DNA of 64,000 nt from Campylobacter concisus (GTDB lineage: Bacteria; Campylobacterota; Campylobacteria; Campylobacterales; Campylobacteraceae). Position numbers and translations under genes: made by a program. Positions 9,607 to 18,148 of the stretch are shown here, in pieces. Location of the stretch: assembly GCF_015230015.1 (NCBI RefSeq), contig NZ_JAAKZC010000002.1:124001-188000 (forward strand). The letters are read 5' to 3'. Below the pieces are notes generated by a model. It saw only the letters and a program-made list of their open reading frames with translations. It was not told where the DNA came from and ran no database searches. The stretch's first letter is position 1. The number at the start of each line of letters is the position of its first letter.

Positions 9607-10196
9607 TCCCACTTTGTTATGACACTAAAATTTTAAAATTTCTCAGAAATTTTTGTAATAAAAACGCATGTTGCATGGTAGTGCTATCGCATGCACTTCT
9701 AACGTGTGATGGTTTTTACTGTGGCTTCGTCTCGTAACTGCAAGCAGACAGGGGATTTAAAAAAAAAGGGGGGGGATAATAGGACGGCTTTGTCTCCCTT
9801 TTGAATAAAAGAATTTATAAATTTAAAGTTGCGATTTCAAAAATAGAAATTTACTATTTTGCAAATTTTAAAATTTCACTCACTCCTAAGAATTGACTAC
9901 TAAAATTTGGCTTCGCTTATCGCTTAGCTCAAATTTTAGAGCCGAAATTACTCGTTCATGAATTTTTAAAATTTACCTGACACTCGCCTCATTTAACAAA
10001 GCAAATTTACAAATTTTAAAACTTTACTCATTCTCCTTAGCAGGCTGCTAAATTTAGAAGTATGATATGCCAGCTCTAATTTTAAAATTTGATAGAGTTT
10101 TTTGAAAAAAATTATGCAATGTGATAGTGCTAATGGTTAAGAGGGTAAAAATGGATAAATTTAAAATATGTAAATTTGATTGAAAATTTTTTAAAT
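9607..10196. other. 590-bp gene-free region with homopolymer tract and AT-rich degenerate repeats
   Basis: No ORF with a credible start and RBS lies between the convergent membrane-protein and ppx/gppA genes. It holds an A9G8 tract (9759-9775), a possible hairpin with T-run just after it (AGGAC...GTCTCCCTTTT, about 9780-9804) and three degenerate copies of an AAATTTTAAAAtTT...CTC-rich unit near 9862, 9950 and 10010. C. jejuni has no comparable gap at this locus as far as I recall. It may be a decayed gene or a repeat-rich spacer. Confidence 0.5.
9759..9775. repeat. A9G8 homopolymer tract
   Basis: Nine A followed by eight G in an otherwise non-coding stretch. Poly-G tracts of 8-11 are the typical phase-variation switches of Campylobacter. 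No reading frame that the tract would switch is visible here. Confidence 0.8.
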
Positions 10197-11645
10197 TTAT
10201 ACAAACGAAATGGCAAAAATTTCAGGTTTTGCGATCTTTTTTATCTCTTCTTTTGCCATGGTAAATTCTTTTGCTCCCTCTATTTTTAGCGTATGGCCAC
10301 TAAACTCAAAGCTTAAATTTAGCTTCTCACAGGTTATATCAAGTGCCTTGGCTAGCGCAAGGATGAAGCTTAGCCACCTTACACACTCAGCCTTTGGTAA
10401 TAAATTTTTATACTTTTCAAACTCATAAATATTTTTCTTGCCATTTGTGCCTATGACTGCGGCTATTAGTGTCTTTTGATCGTGTGAGAAGCCGTAATTT
10501 AGGGCATTTAGTATGATATAGGCCGAGTTTTTGTGATCGCCGTAAAAGCCTATCTCTTGACCGACGTTGTGGAGTTTTGCGGCAATTAGTAGCGTCTTAA
10601 GATAGCTCTCATTTAGTCCATGAAGCTTTTTAAGCGCCACAAAAATATCCTTTGCGTATCTTGCCACGGCTTTATTACAAGAGAGGATGAAGCGATCTTG
10701 CAGGCTTTTGACGCTCGGGTTAAAATTTTCTGGAAATTTAAGACTTGGACGCAAAAAGTCTTTTAAAAAGACGCCCTCTCTTACACCAACGCCACTTGTG
10801 ATGACGTTTTTGGCGTTTAGCGCCTTGGCAAGGGCTAAAAATATATGCGCACCCTCTCTGATGGTGTCATATCTATCTTTTTTTATAGGGAATTTATTTA
10901 GTTCAAGCACGCTAACGTTTGCGATGCTCTCGATGTAGGCTTGCTCGTCGCTAAGCTTGTAGCAAAAGCCATGTAGCGACGAGAGCGGATATAAATTTTT
11001 GCTCATTATGGCTGATGAGATCGCTCTTAAAGAGCCGCCGATCGCTATTAAATTCGGACACTTAAATCGCTCATATATCTGCGCCGTGATCTGCGACAGA
11101 AATTTTGGTAGTTTGTTTAAATTTTTCTTATCAAAGAATAGCTCTTTTAGCCTCACTGTACCTATATCAAGCGAGAGGACATCGACTATCTTGCCGTTAC
11201 TTATCCTAGCAAGCTCTGTTGAGCCTCCGCCTATGTCGATAGTAACGCACTCAGCTAGATTATGAAGCAAATTCTTAGCTGCTATCGCTCCAAAAGTGGC
11301 CTCTTCCTTGCCGTCAATAACTTTTAAATTTATGCCAAGTTTTTTTCTTAAAAGCGAGATCAAAACGCCTGAGTTTGGAGCATCTCTAAGCGCTGAAGTG
11401 CCGACACATAGGACTTTGGAGCATTTATAGCTTTTTATGATGTTATCAAATTCGCTAAAAGCTTTGATGGCTTTTTGCATTGAAGCTTCTGAAATTTCGT
11501 TGTTTGAACCGTATCCACCTTCGCCTAATCGCACTTTTGTTTTGTATTCGGCTAGTATAAAAAATGCTAAGCGTGACGTGCGCTCAAATATCGCCATACG
11601 CATAGAATTTGAGCCAAGATCGATCACTGCGGTTCTCTTTGCCAT
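10197..11645 (-). CDS. Ppx/GppA-family phosphatase with C-terminal HD-like domain
   Basis: 482 aa. The ASKHA-type catalytic domain (about 1-300) begins AVIDLGSNSMRM, with further loops CVTIDIGGGSTELA and AIGGSLRAIS. The C-terminal part (about 310-482) resembles the HD-like domain of long Ppx/GppA proteins (KLHNVGQEIGFYGDHKNSAY). Members hydrolyse polyphosphate and/or convert pppGpp to ppGpp, so this links to the stringent response and polyphosphate pool; C. jejuni encodes two such enzymes. It lies 3 nt downstream of the kinase gene and shares its direction, probably in the same operon. Which of the two activities dominates cannot be told from sequence. Confidence 0.9.
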   Translation of the reverse strand: MAKRTAVIDLGSNSMRMAIFERTSRLAFFILAEYKTKVRLGEGGYGSNNEISEASMQKAIKAFSEFDNIIKSYKCSKVLCVGTSALRDAPNSGVLISLLRKKLGINLKVIDGKEEATFGAIAAKNLLHNLAECVTIDIGGGSTELARISNGKIVDVLSLDIGTVRLKELFFDKKNLNKLPKFLSQITAQIYERFKCPNLIAIGGSLRAISSAIMSKNLYPLSSLHGFCYKLSDEQAYIESIANVSVLELNKFPIKKDRYDTIREGAHIFLALAKALNAKNVITSGVGVREGVFLKDFLRPSLKFPENFNPSVKSLQDRFILSCNKAVARYAKDIFVALKKLHGLNESYLKTLLIAAKLHNVGQEIGFYGDHKNSAYIILNALNYGFSHDQKTLIAAVIGTNGKKNIYEFEKYKNLLPKAECVRWLSFILALAKALDITCEKLNLSFEFSGHTLKIEGAKEFTMAKEEIKKIAKPEIFAISFV

Positions 11646-11648
11646 TTT

Positions 11649-12926
11649 TTATCCTTTTAAATTTAAAACGAGGCTTGCAACTGCTCCGTTTGTGTTCTCT
11701 CTATTTTTGATAGATATCTCAGCTCCAAGTGCCTGTGCTGCGCCTTTTGCTAGAAATAGTCCAAGTCCAGCACCACCTTTGTTGCCGTATCTTTTAAATG
11801 GAGCAAACAGGTCCTTGCTCTCGTCTATGCCCACGCCTTCGTCGGCAACCTCGATGATAAATTTGCTCTTTTCAAGTCTTGAGCTAATCGTAATCGTGCT
11901 ATTTTTTGGAGAAAATTTGATAGCATTTTGGACGAAATTTTGCACGATGTGAGTTAGTAGGCTAGTTTGGATATTTAGGTTAAAAATTTCAGGTTTTAGA
12001 TCAAGTGCGAGATTTTTTTCTTCACCTTTTGCGAGCACTTCGTAGTTTTTGCCTAGTTTTTTTATAAATGCTATAACATCGGTATTTACTGGCTCTTCAA
12101 ACTGCGCACCCTCCTGACGACCGATCTCAAGGACTGAGCCTATCATAGCGTTCATACCGTTGATCGCTTCGTTGTTTGATTTTAGCGCTTCTATGTATTT
12201 TTCGCTCTCGCGTGGTTTTAAAAGCGTAACTTCGTTTTTGGTTTTCATAACGGCAAGTGGAGTTTTTAGCTCGTGTGCAACGCCTACAAAAAGCTCTTTT
12301 TGGTATAAGACAAAAGTTTGTATGCGAGCAATTAGCCTATTTATGCTATTACCAAGTGGCAAAAACTCATCTGGCAAGCTTTTGATATCAATCTCTTTTA
12401 GAAATTTCTCATCTAAATTTGTAAGCTTGTGACTTAAAATTTTTATAGGTATTAAAAGCATTCTTGATAAAAATAGTGCATAAAATAGCACCAAAAGTAT
12501 CGCTGTGACATTTACGATTATAATATCTATAAAAATTTCTTCGACTATCTGGCTTTGAAGCGTCGTCTCTTTTTCTAGGACTAAGTAGCTGCTGTCATCT
12601 AGCCTTGTTGTTAGAGTGGTTATGCTCTTATCTTTTATTTTTTGCATCACAAGGTAGGGCTTTTCGCCTTTAAGCTCGCCCGCTTTTACGGTGGCTAAAG
12701 TTTTGTTTGGGATTTCTATAGTAAAAGTTTTTAGATTGTTGGGATTAAAATTTTGTGGATTGTTTTTGTAATCTGCTGCTTGCTGATTTAGTTCATTAAC
12801 TACGCTTTGAAAAACGGTGACTCTTATGTAGTGATAGAGCATCACCGAAACAACGGCAATTAGCATCATCGCACCAGATGCTAATTGCAGTATAAATCTA
12901 TTTCTTAAGCTTTTTTGGGAAAGCAA
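11649..12926 (-). CDS. Sensor histidine kinase next to CosR
   Basis: 425 aa sensor kinase. TM1 at about 14-33, an extracytoplasmic region of about 100 residues, TM2 at about 131-155, then a linker. Phospho-acceptor H218 lies in GVAHELKTPLAVM. The ATPase domain has an N box (NFVQNAIKFSP), G1 (DEGVGID) and G2 (GGAGLGLFLA). Its start overlaps the end of cosR by 22 nt, a strong sign of a cognate pair. At the same place C. jejuni has a ferredoxin gene (fdxB) and CosR there is described as an orphan regulator, so this kinase is a candidate CosR partner. The extracellular stimulus is unknown. Confidence 0.9.
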   Translation of the reverse strand: MLSQKSLRNRFILQLASGAMMLIAVVSVMLYHYIRVTVFQSVVNELNQQAADYKNNPQNFNPNNLKTFTIEIPNKTLATVKAGELKGEKPYLVMQKIKDKSITTLTTRLDDSSYLVLEKETTLQSQIVEEIFIDIIIVNVTAILLVLFYALFLSRMLLIPIKILSHKLTNLDEKFLKEIDIKSLPDEFLPLGNSINRLIARIQTFVLYQKELFVGVAHELKTPLAVMKTKNEVTLLKPRESEKYIEALKSNNEAINGMNAMIGSVLEIGRQEGAQFEEPVNTDVIAFIKKLGKNYEVLAKGEEKNLALDLKPEIFNLNIQTSLLTHIVQNFVQNAIKFSPKNSTITISSRLEKSKFIIEVADEGVGIDESKDLFAPFKRYGNKGGAGLGLFLAKGAAQALGAEISIKNRENTNGAVASLVLNLKG

Positions 12927-13576
12927 AATCTATATCCGCGTCTTCTAACAGTTTCTATTGTTGAAATATTTAGCGGTTTGTCCATTTTTTGGCGGATTTG
13001 GTTGATAGCAACCTCGATAACGTTTGGAGTTACGAGCTCTGGCTCTTCCCAGATAGCGTCAAGTAGTTGCTCTTTAGATACGATTTGATCTGAGTGTCTT
13101 GCAAGGTGAGTAAGCACTTCAAATGGCTTGCCTTTTAGCTCGATGTCGCGGCCAAGATAAGTGATCTTCTCTTCGTCAGGGTTGATGATAAGCTCGTCTA
13201 TCTTGATGATATTTGTGCCGCCAAAGCGTAGTCTAGCCTCAAGTCTAGCTACTAAAATGTCAAAATCAAATGGTTTTTTGATATAGTCATCAGCACCAGC
13301 TCTAAGTGCTTTTATCTCGCTCTCTTTGTCGTCTTTTGCAGAAAGAACTACAACTGAAGTGCGTGGAGATTTATGTTTTATGATGTTTATAAGATCAATG
13401 CCGTCGCCATCTTGAAGCATCCAGTCAGTCAAAACTAGGTCGTAGTTTCTGATGCCGATGTAGTACTCAGCGTCTTTAAAATTTTCAGAGCTATCTGTCT
13501 GATAACCAAACTCTTGCAACCCCTCAGCAATCGTCTTATTTAGCGTTACTTCGTCTTCTACTATTAAAATACGCAT
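12905..13576 (-). CDS. cosR: OmpR-family response regulator CosR
   Basis: 223 aa, the same length as C. jejuni CosR (Cj0355c), with a C-terminal DNA-binding domain that looks nearly unchanged from my memory of that protein (GKPFEVLTHLARHSD ... RRRGYRFCFPKK). CosR controls oxidative-stress genes such as sodB, ahpC, katA and the cmeABC efflux pump. The receiver domain here has the full acidic pocket (E7-D8) and D51 (DLVLTDWMLQDGDG), whereas C. jejuni CosR is reported to have Asn at 51 and to act without phosphorylation. It overlaps a histidine kinase gene downstream by 22 nt. Start ATG 13576 with AAGGAAAAG upstream. Confidence 0.93.
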   Translation of the reverse strand: MRILIVEDEVTLNKTIAEGLQEFGYQTDSSENFKDAEYYIGIRNYDLVLTDWMLQDGDGIDLINIIKHKSPRTSVVVLSAKDDKESEIKALRAGADDYIKKPFDFDILVARLEARLRFGGTNIIKIDELIINPDEEKITYLGRDIELKGKPFEVLTHLARHSDQIVSKEQLLDAIWEEPELVTPNVIEVAINQIRQKMDKPLNISTIETVRRRGYRFCFPKKA

Positions 13577-13606
13577 TTCTTTTCCTTAAACTAAAATTTA
13601 TGGTCG

Positions 13607-13612
13607 ATTGTA
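13607..13612 (-). promoter_or_regulatory. Putative extended -10 box of cosR operon
   Basis: On the minus strand TGATACAAT lies about 31 nt upstream of the cosR start. It would drive cosR, the kinase and ppx/gppA. Confidence 0.5.
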
Positions 13613-13652
13613 TCATAAATTAAGAAATATTTCAAGATACTTTAATAAATTT

Positions 13653-13979
13653 TTAAAAAACAGTGCTGATTTTTGCACCGACAATTGCATTTGGTAAAAT
13701 CTCGGTTTTTAAAATCTCCATATCCAAACTAGTAAGTGAGCTAAACCTCTCTTTTAGCGCTTTGCAGGTTGCTTCTAGTGACTCTTCTACGCTTTGAAAT
13801 TTCATCTCATTGTAAAATTCTTTTATAAAATCAGCCACCAAAACATAATCAATCAAGCTAGTTGAGCGAAATTCTAAGCTTACTTTTACCTCTTGCTTTG
13901 CAACTCGCTCAAAGTCAAACATCCCGATAACAGTTTGAAATTTATAATCCTTAATGATCGTTGTTATTTCACTTTTCAT
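13653..13979 (-). CDS. folB: Dihydroneopterin aldolase-like protein (FolB)
   Basis: 108 aa, FolB/tunnelling fold: IIKDYKFQTVIGMFDFERVAKQ at the start, then LIDYVLVADFIKEF and a VEESLEATCKALKERF helix. FolB cleaves dihydroneopterin to hydroxymethyl-dihydropterin in folate synthesis. It is slightly shorter than the E. coli enzyme (about 120 aa). Overlaps plsY by 4 nt, with plsY upstream. Corresponds to Cj0356c. The second Tyr/Lys catalytic positions were not verified residue by residue. Confidence 0.82.
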   Translation of the reverse strand: MKSEITTIIKDYKFQTVIGMFDFERVAKQEVKVSLEFRSTSLIDYVLVADFIKEFYNEMKFQSVEESLEATCKALKERFSSLTSLDMEILKTEILPNAIVGAKISTVF

Positions 13980-14587
13980 ACGACTTTTTGCTCCTTGCCT
14001 GAAAGCAGGCGAACGATATTTGGTATGTGTTTATAAACCACCAAAAATGCAATGATAAGGATCGGCGCGTGAGTGTAAATTTCATCAAGCTCTGGGTGGA
14101 TGATAAAGCTTGATGCGATGAGAGCTATCAGCGCGCATAGCGAGGCTAGAGAGCTTATCTTTAAAAATTTACCGACCAAAAACCAAACGACAAGAGCGAT
14201 TATTATCTCAACTGGCAAGAAAAATGCGAGCACGCCAGCTCCGGTTGCCACGCCTTTGCCACCTTGAAAGCCTAAAAATATAGAAAAACAATGCCCCGCA
14301 ACGCTTAAAACTGCCATCGTCCAAAGCACGCTTTGGCTAGCTCCAAGCAAAGAGGCTATGATGAGTGGCAAAACACCCTTTAAAACGTCACAAACTACTG
14401 TTAAAATGGCTAGTTTTTTGGCGAGTTTTGGGTTTGTTTGCTTTAAAACCCTTAAAACATTTGTCGCGCCTATGCTTTTGCTGCCCTCTTTTTTTATATC
14501 AACATGTCCGAAAATTTTTGCTAGTATGAGCCCTGATGGGATGCTACCAAGCAGGTAGCTAACGGCATAAAGTATTAAATTTTGCAT
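13976..14587 (-). CDS. plsY: Acyl-phosphate:glycerol-3-phosphate acyltransferase PlsY
   Basis: 203 aa integral membrane enzyme that transfers the acyl group from acyl-phosphate (made by PlsX, also in this window) to glycerol-3-phosphate. Signature segments are SYLLGSIPSGLILAK near the N-terminus, GSKSIGATNVLR, and VAGHCFSIFLGFQGGKGVATG in the middle, with about five transmembrane helices. Overlaps folB by 4 nt. Corresponds to Cj0357c. Confidence 0.95.
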   Translation of the reverse strand: MQNLILYAVSYLLGSIPSGLILAKIFGHVDIKKEGSKSIGATNVLRVLKQTNPKLAKKLAILTVVCDVLKGVLPLIIASLLGASQSVLWTMAVLSVAGHCFSIFLGFQGGKGVATGAGVLAFFLPVEIIIALVVWFLVGKFLKISSLASLCALIALIASSFIIHPELDEIYTHAPILIIAFLVVYKHIPNIVRLLSGKEQKVV

Positions 14588-14646
14588 ATTTTACCTTTTA
14601 AATTTAAAGAGAAATGATAATAAAAAAATACTAATTTTTTTATAAA

Positions 14647-16935
14647 TCATCTCCACAAAAGCACGACTTTTTTGTCGTAGATGTCGCTTTTCTTTGGCGA
14701 AATTTGCGTTTCGTTTATCGTGATGTTTTTAACATCATTTGCCTCTTTTAGTGCATCGCACTCTTTTGCAAATTTCTCTTCAAGCTCGCTTATGGCCAAA
14801 TTTATATCATTTACACTTTGCTCGCTAAGCTTGACGTCGCTTCGCTCTTTTAAGACCTTGTTTGCACTCCTAGCACTTGAGGCGATCTTGCCGGCATTTT
14901 GGCGAGATAAGAGCTTGTTGCCAAATAGCGCTCCAAATATGCTTGCGCCTATATTTATAGCTGCGTCAAGGCCGCTTGTGGTCATCTCTTTTTGCTCTTT
15001 ATCAAGCTTTGCAAGGGCTTTGCTTAGCTTATCTTGCAAGCTCTTTTGCTCTTTTTCAAATTTAGCCGTGAGTTTTGCGGTTTGCTCCTCTAAAATTTCG
15101 TTGCACTTATCTTGAAGTCTTATGAAAAACTCCTCTTTTGACTCGTTTTCTTTTGAGTAAATTCCCATCGCCTCAAAGGTGTTAAATTTGAAATTTCTAT
15201 ACAAAAACTCTTTAAAATCTTTCTCTAAAGCGTCAAAATTTTTAGCGCTCGTTATGAAATTTGGCACAGCAGCAAAGCTTGCACCGCTTGGTTCATTTTC
15301 GCTCGCATCAACGTGCATGCCTTCGCTAGCCTCGCTCCAGTTTGGCTCTTTGTCGTTTTCACTAAGCTCGTAAAGATAGCTCACCTCACAAACGCTATCT
15401 ATGCTTTTTTTGGTGTCATAAATTCTCACTTTTGCGTTTGCTAGTAAATTTGGTGTGAGGCTTTTTGAGTTAGCATAAAGCTGCGTGATCGCACTTGAGA
15501 TGATAGGTTTTGCGCTAAATTTCATTTCGCTTTTATCCACGCTTTGACTACTTAAATTTTCTTTTTTGTCTTTCATCAAATTTGAAATTTGCTCGCGGCT
15601 TAGCGGGCCTTTTAGATAGCTAAGTGCCCAGCGCGTGGAGATGACGTTTAGGCCGTCCTCGTTTATATTTTTGAGTAAGAAATTTCTTTTGGCTAAATTT
15701 GATATGAGATTTTCAAGTGAGGCTTTATCTAAGCTCGAGCCTGCGATGCCGCTTAGGCCGTCGATCACGCGGGCCTTATCCTGCGCTGTTTGAAGGCGGC
15801 CGATGAACCAAGTGCCGATGTTGCTAAGGCCTTTGTAGTCAAGATCGACTGGGTTTTGCGTGCTTAATACGCAGCCCAAACCAAATGCACGGGCTTGTTT
15901 TAAAAGTGTGAGCATAGGCGTTTTTGACGGAGGGTTTGCGTTAGGCGGAAAAAAGCCAAAAATTTCATCCATATATAGGATCGCTCTAAGTGAGCTAGTG
16001 CCCTCTGTACCGCGCATCCACGCGATGATCTCGTTTAGTAAAAGGGTGACAAAAAACATCCTCTCAGCGTCATTTAGGTGTGAGATCGTAAAGATATTGC
16101 ACTTTGCTTTGCCGTTTTCGTCAAAAAGCATCTTTGAAATTTCAAGTCTAACGCCCTGCGTCCAGCCCTTAAAGCTTGGGCTTGCGATGAGCGCGTTGAT
16201 CTTCATGGCAAGCTTTAGACGCTCACTGCTTGGATAGAAGGTATCTACGTCAAAAACGCCTATCTTTTTAAACGGCGGATTTGCTATGAAATTTATGAGC
16301 TCTTCGATAGTGACGTCTTTTTGCTCTTTAAATTTAGTCTCAAAAATGGTTGAGATAAGCAGCTGTTCTTTTGAGCTCATATCCTCAGAACTCATACCAA
16401 TAAGCGAGAGTACCGAGGCTGCTAGCGAATTTATATAGTTGCTAAAAATTTCCTCGTCATTGATATTTGGGTAGGCAAAGTCGCTAAGTAACGCCACACC
16501 TATGCCAGCTGAGCTTTTTGGAGTGTAGATATTAAAGCTAGCGCTATCTTTTAAAATTTTTACCCGCTCAAGGTCTTGAAAGCTCGACTCTATGCCGTTT
16601 CTCCAAAGCTCGGCCTGAGCGGCGGCAAATTCCTCTACGCTTTGACCTTTGTTTGCAGCCTCTACTTCATCGACGTATGGTAAAAAATCCTCCGCTCTCA
16701 TCTGCGGAAAGGTGAGGGCTAAATTTGTGATATCGCCCTTTGGATCGATGATGATAGAGGGGATGTTGTCTATGCAGGCCTCTTCTAAAAGTGTGATACC
16801 AAGGCCTGTTTTGCCACTGCCAGTCATACCGATAATAGCTGCATGGGTGGTAAGGTCCTTGTTTTTATAAAAAAATGGCTCTTTATCTTTTAGTCCGATG
16901 TAAAAAAGTTTTAAATTTTCTTGTATGGTTTTCAC
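14647..16935 (-). CDS. HerA-like helicase / DUF853 ATPase
   Basis: 762 aa. The first 500 residues form a FtsK/HerA-type P-loop ATPase: Walker A GMTGSGKT (36-43), SIIIDPKGD after it, Walker B LYMDEIFGFFPP in the middle, and LSTQNPVDLDYKGLSN with the sensor-like GTWFIGRLQTAQDKARV segment. The C-terminal 200 residues carry a charged coiled coil (about 610-660), a small hydrophobic Gly/Ala segment (INIGASIFGALFG) and a second coiled coil. Members are called helicase HerA-like or DUF853; their role in bacteria is poorly defined, and the usual NurA partner is not adjacent. It lies 8 nt downstream of the PilZ gene, so the two are probably cotranscribed. Confidence 0.85.
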   Translation of the reverse strand: MKTIQENLKLFYIGLKDKEPFFYKNKDLTTHAAIIGMTGSGKTGLGITLLEEACIDNIPSIIIDPKGDITNLALTFPQMRAEDFLPYVDEVEAANKGQSVEEFAAAQAELWRNGIESSFQDLERVKILKDSASFNIYTPKSSAGIGVALLSDFAYPNINDEEIFSNYINSLAASVLSLIGMSSEDMSSKEQLLISTIFETKFKEQKDVTIEELINFIANPPFKKIGVFDVDTFYPSSERLKLAMKINALIASPSFKGWTQGVRLEISKMLFDENGKAKCNIFTISHLNDAERMFFVTLLLNEIIAWMRGTEGTSSLRAILYMDEIFGFFPPNANPPSKTPMLTLLKQARAFGLGCVLSTQNPVDLDYKGLSNIGTWFIGRLQTAQDKARVIDGLSGIAGSSLDKASLENLISNLAKRNFLLKNINEDGLNVISTRWALSYLKGPLSREQISNLMKDKKENLSSQSVDKSEMKFSAKPIISSAITQLYANSKSLTPNLLANAKVRIYDTKKSIDSVCEVSYLYELSENDKEPNWSEASEGMHVDASENEPSGASFAAVPNFITSAKNFDALEKDFKEFLYRNFKFNTFEAMGIYSKENESKEEFFIRLQDKCNEILEEQTAKLTAKFEKEQKSLQDKLSKALAKLDKEQKEMTTSGLDAAINIGASIFGALFGNKLLSRQNAGKIASSARSANKVLKERSDVKLSEQSVNDINLAISELEEKFAKECDALKEANDVKNITINETQISPKKSDIYDKKVVLLWR

Positions 16936-16943
16936 TAATTGCC

Positions 16944-18026
16944 TTATTCGTATAAATTTATGCGTGAGCGAAGCTCGTCAAGTGTCTCTTTGACGCGCTT
17001 TTGCGTGAAGTCTTTTATCGTTTTGTCATCATCAACTAGCTGCATGCAGTATCTGATGTAGCCCTTGTAGGCTAGCTCAGTGACAAGTTTTAGCTTTAAG
17101 GAGACGTTTTTTACTTCATCTGGTGAGAGCAAGATGTCAAAATTTGCCTCTAACTCTTCGCCATCTTTAAAATTTGTAGCTTGTGAGCTCAATATACTTA
17201 TGCCGCCCTCTGAGATGTCGTAAAGGCTGCCAACAAGCTCGCCTTGCTCTCCTTTTAGAGAAATTTTGGTAAAGCGGTTTGGTAAGACGCGCTGGAATTT
17301 TCTCTTGTTTGCATGCATGGTCGCTGTGCGCGAGAAATTTGAAAGAGTGACGCTTTTATCGGCGATATTGTAGTCGATGATGTCGGCGCGAAGTTGCTTT
17401 GAGAAGAAGCTATTTGGCAGGATAAAGCCCTTGCCGTCTTGCTTCATAGCTAAAATTTGCATCATATCTACGCGAAATACGACACTATCTTCTCTAACTT
17501 CTAAAATTTCTGCTTCATATTTTATATTTAGACCGTCGTATAAATTTAAAAACTCAGGACGGACTTTGGCGTTTTTCATGCGTGTAAATGTATTGATCGG
17601 ATCTTCGTAGAAAAATGAGCCAGTATCGATCATTTCTTTTACTGTAGTCTCTTGGTGATCTTCGGCGTTATATAAAATTTCTTTCAACCTTGAGATGGCA
17701 TTTACAAAGTAGCCTACATAGACTGCATCGTCGCAGGCGTGACTAAAATTTAGTGTCAAATTTAAAAGTAGGAAATTTATAAGGTCGTCTTTTGCGTTTA
17801 GTTTTGGTATTAGGCTGTTTAAGTCGTCGCGAATTTGTGTGGCATCTGGCTTTTGGATAAGAAGTGCGTCAAAGATACTCTCAAGGCAAATTTTCATCTG
17901 CTCGTGCGGCACCACAAGGGTTAATTGTCTGCAAAATTTGATGCCCTCATCTATAAATTTAGCTCTTAAACCAAGTATGCAATCCTCGCAATTTTCGACA
18001 AGTTCTTGCCTGCCCTTAAACTCCAT
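16944..18026 (-). CDS. PilZ-domain protein (putative c-di-GMP receptor)
   Basis: 360 aa. An N-terminal all-helical region of about 160 residues has no recognised family, a YcgR-N-like beta region follows (about 165-235), and the PilZ domain fills about 240-345. Both c-di-GMP contacts are present: the RKFQR motif at 242-246 and D270-I-S-E-G-G275. PilZ proteins couple c-di-GMP to motility, secretion or envelope processes. Start ATG 18026 with GGAGA upstream. The HerA-like ATPase gene follows after 8 nt, but a functional link between the two is only inference. Confidence 0.85.
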   Translation of the reverse strand: MEFKGRQELVENCEDCILGLRAKFIDEGIKFCRQLTLVVPHEQMKICLESIFDALLIQKPDATQIRDDLNSLIPKLNAKDDLINFLLLNLTLNFSHACDDAVYVGYFVNAISRLKEILYNAEDHQETTVKEMIDTGSFFYEDPINTFTRMKNAKVRPEFLNLYDGLNIKYEAEILEVREDSVVFRVDMMQILAMKQDGKGFILPNSFFSKQLRADIIDYNIADKSVTLSNFSRTATMHANKRKFQRVLPNRFTKISLKGEQGELVGSLYDISEGGISILSSQATNFKDGEELEANFDILLSPDEVKNVSLKLKLVTELAYKGYIRYCMQLVDDDKTIKDFTQKRVKETLDELRSRINLYE

Positions 18027-18113
18027 GGGGTCTCCAAAAAAGGTTATTTATTAAAACATTGCTATCATATATAAAGTTATATTAAAAAAATATTTAAATT
18101 TGTGTAGAGAGAG

Positions 18114-18141
18114 AATTTCTAGGCAAAGCTGCCTAGAAATT
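18114..18141 (-). terminator. Hairpin downstream of ahpC
   Basis: A 12-bp perfect stem (AATTTCTAGGCA / TGCCTAGAAATT) with a four-base loop lies 7 nt past the ahpC stop. It has no strong T tract directly after it on the minus strand (ATTCTCTCTC, then AT-rich), so it may act as a 3' stabilising hairpin or a weak terminator. Confidence 0.7.
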
Positions 18142-18148
18142 TGAATAA

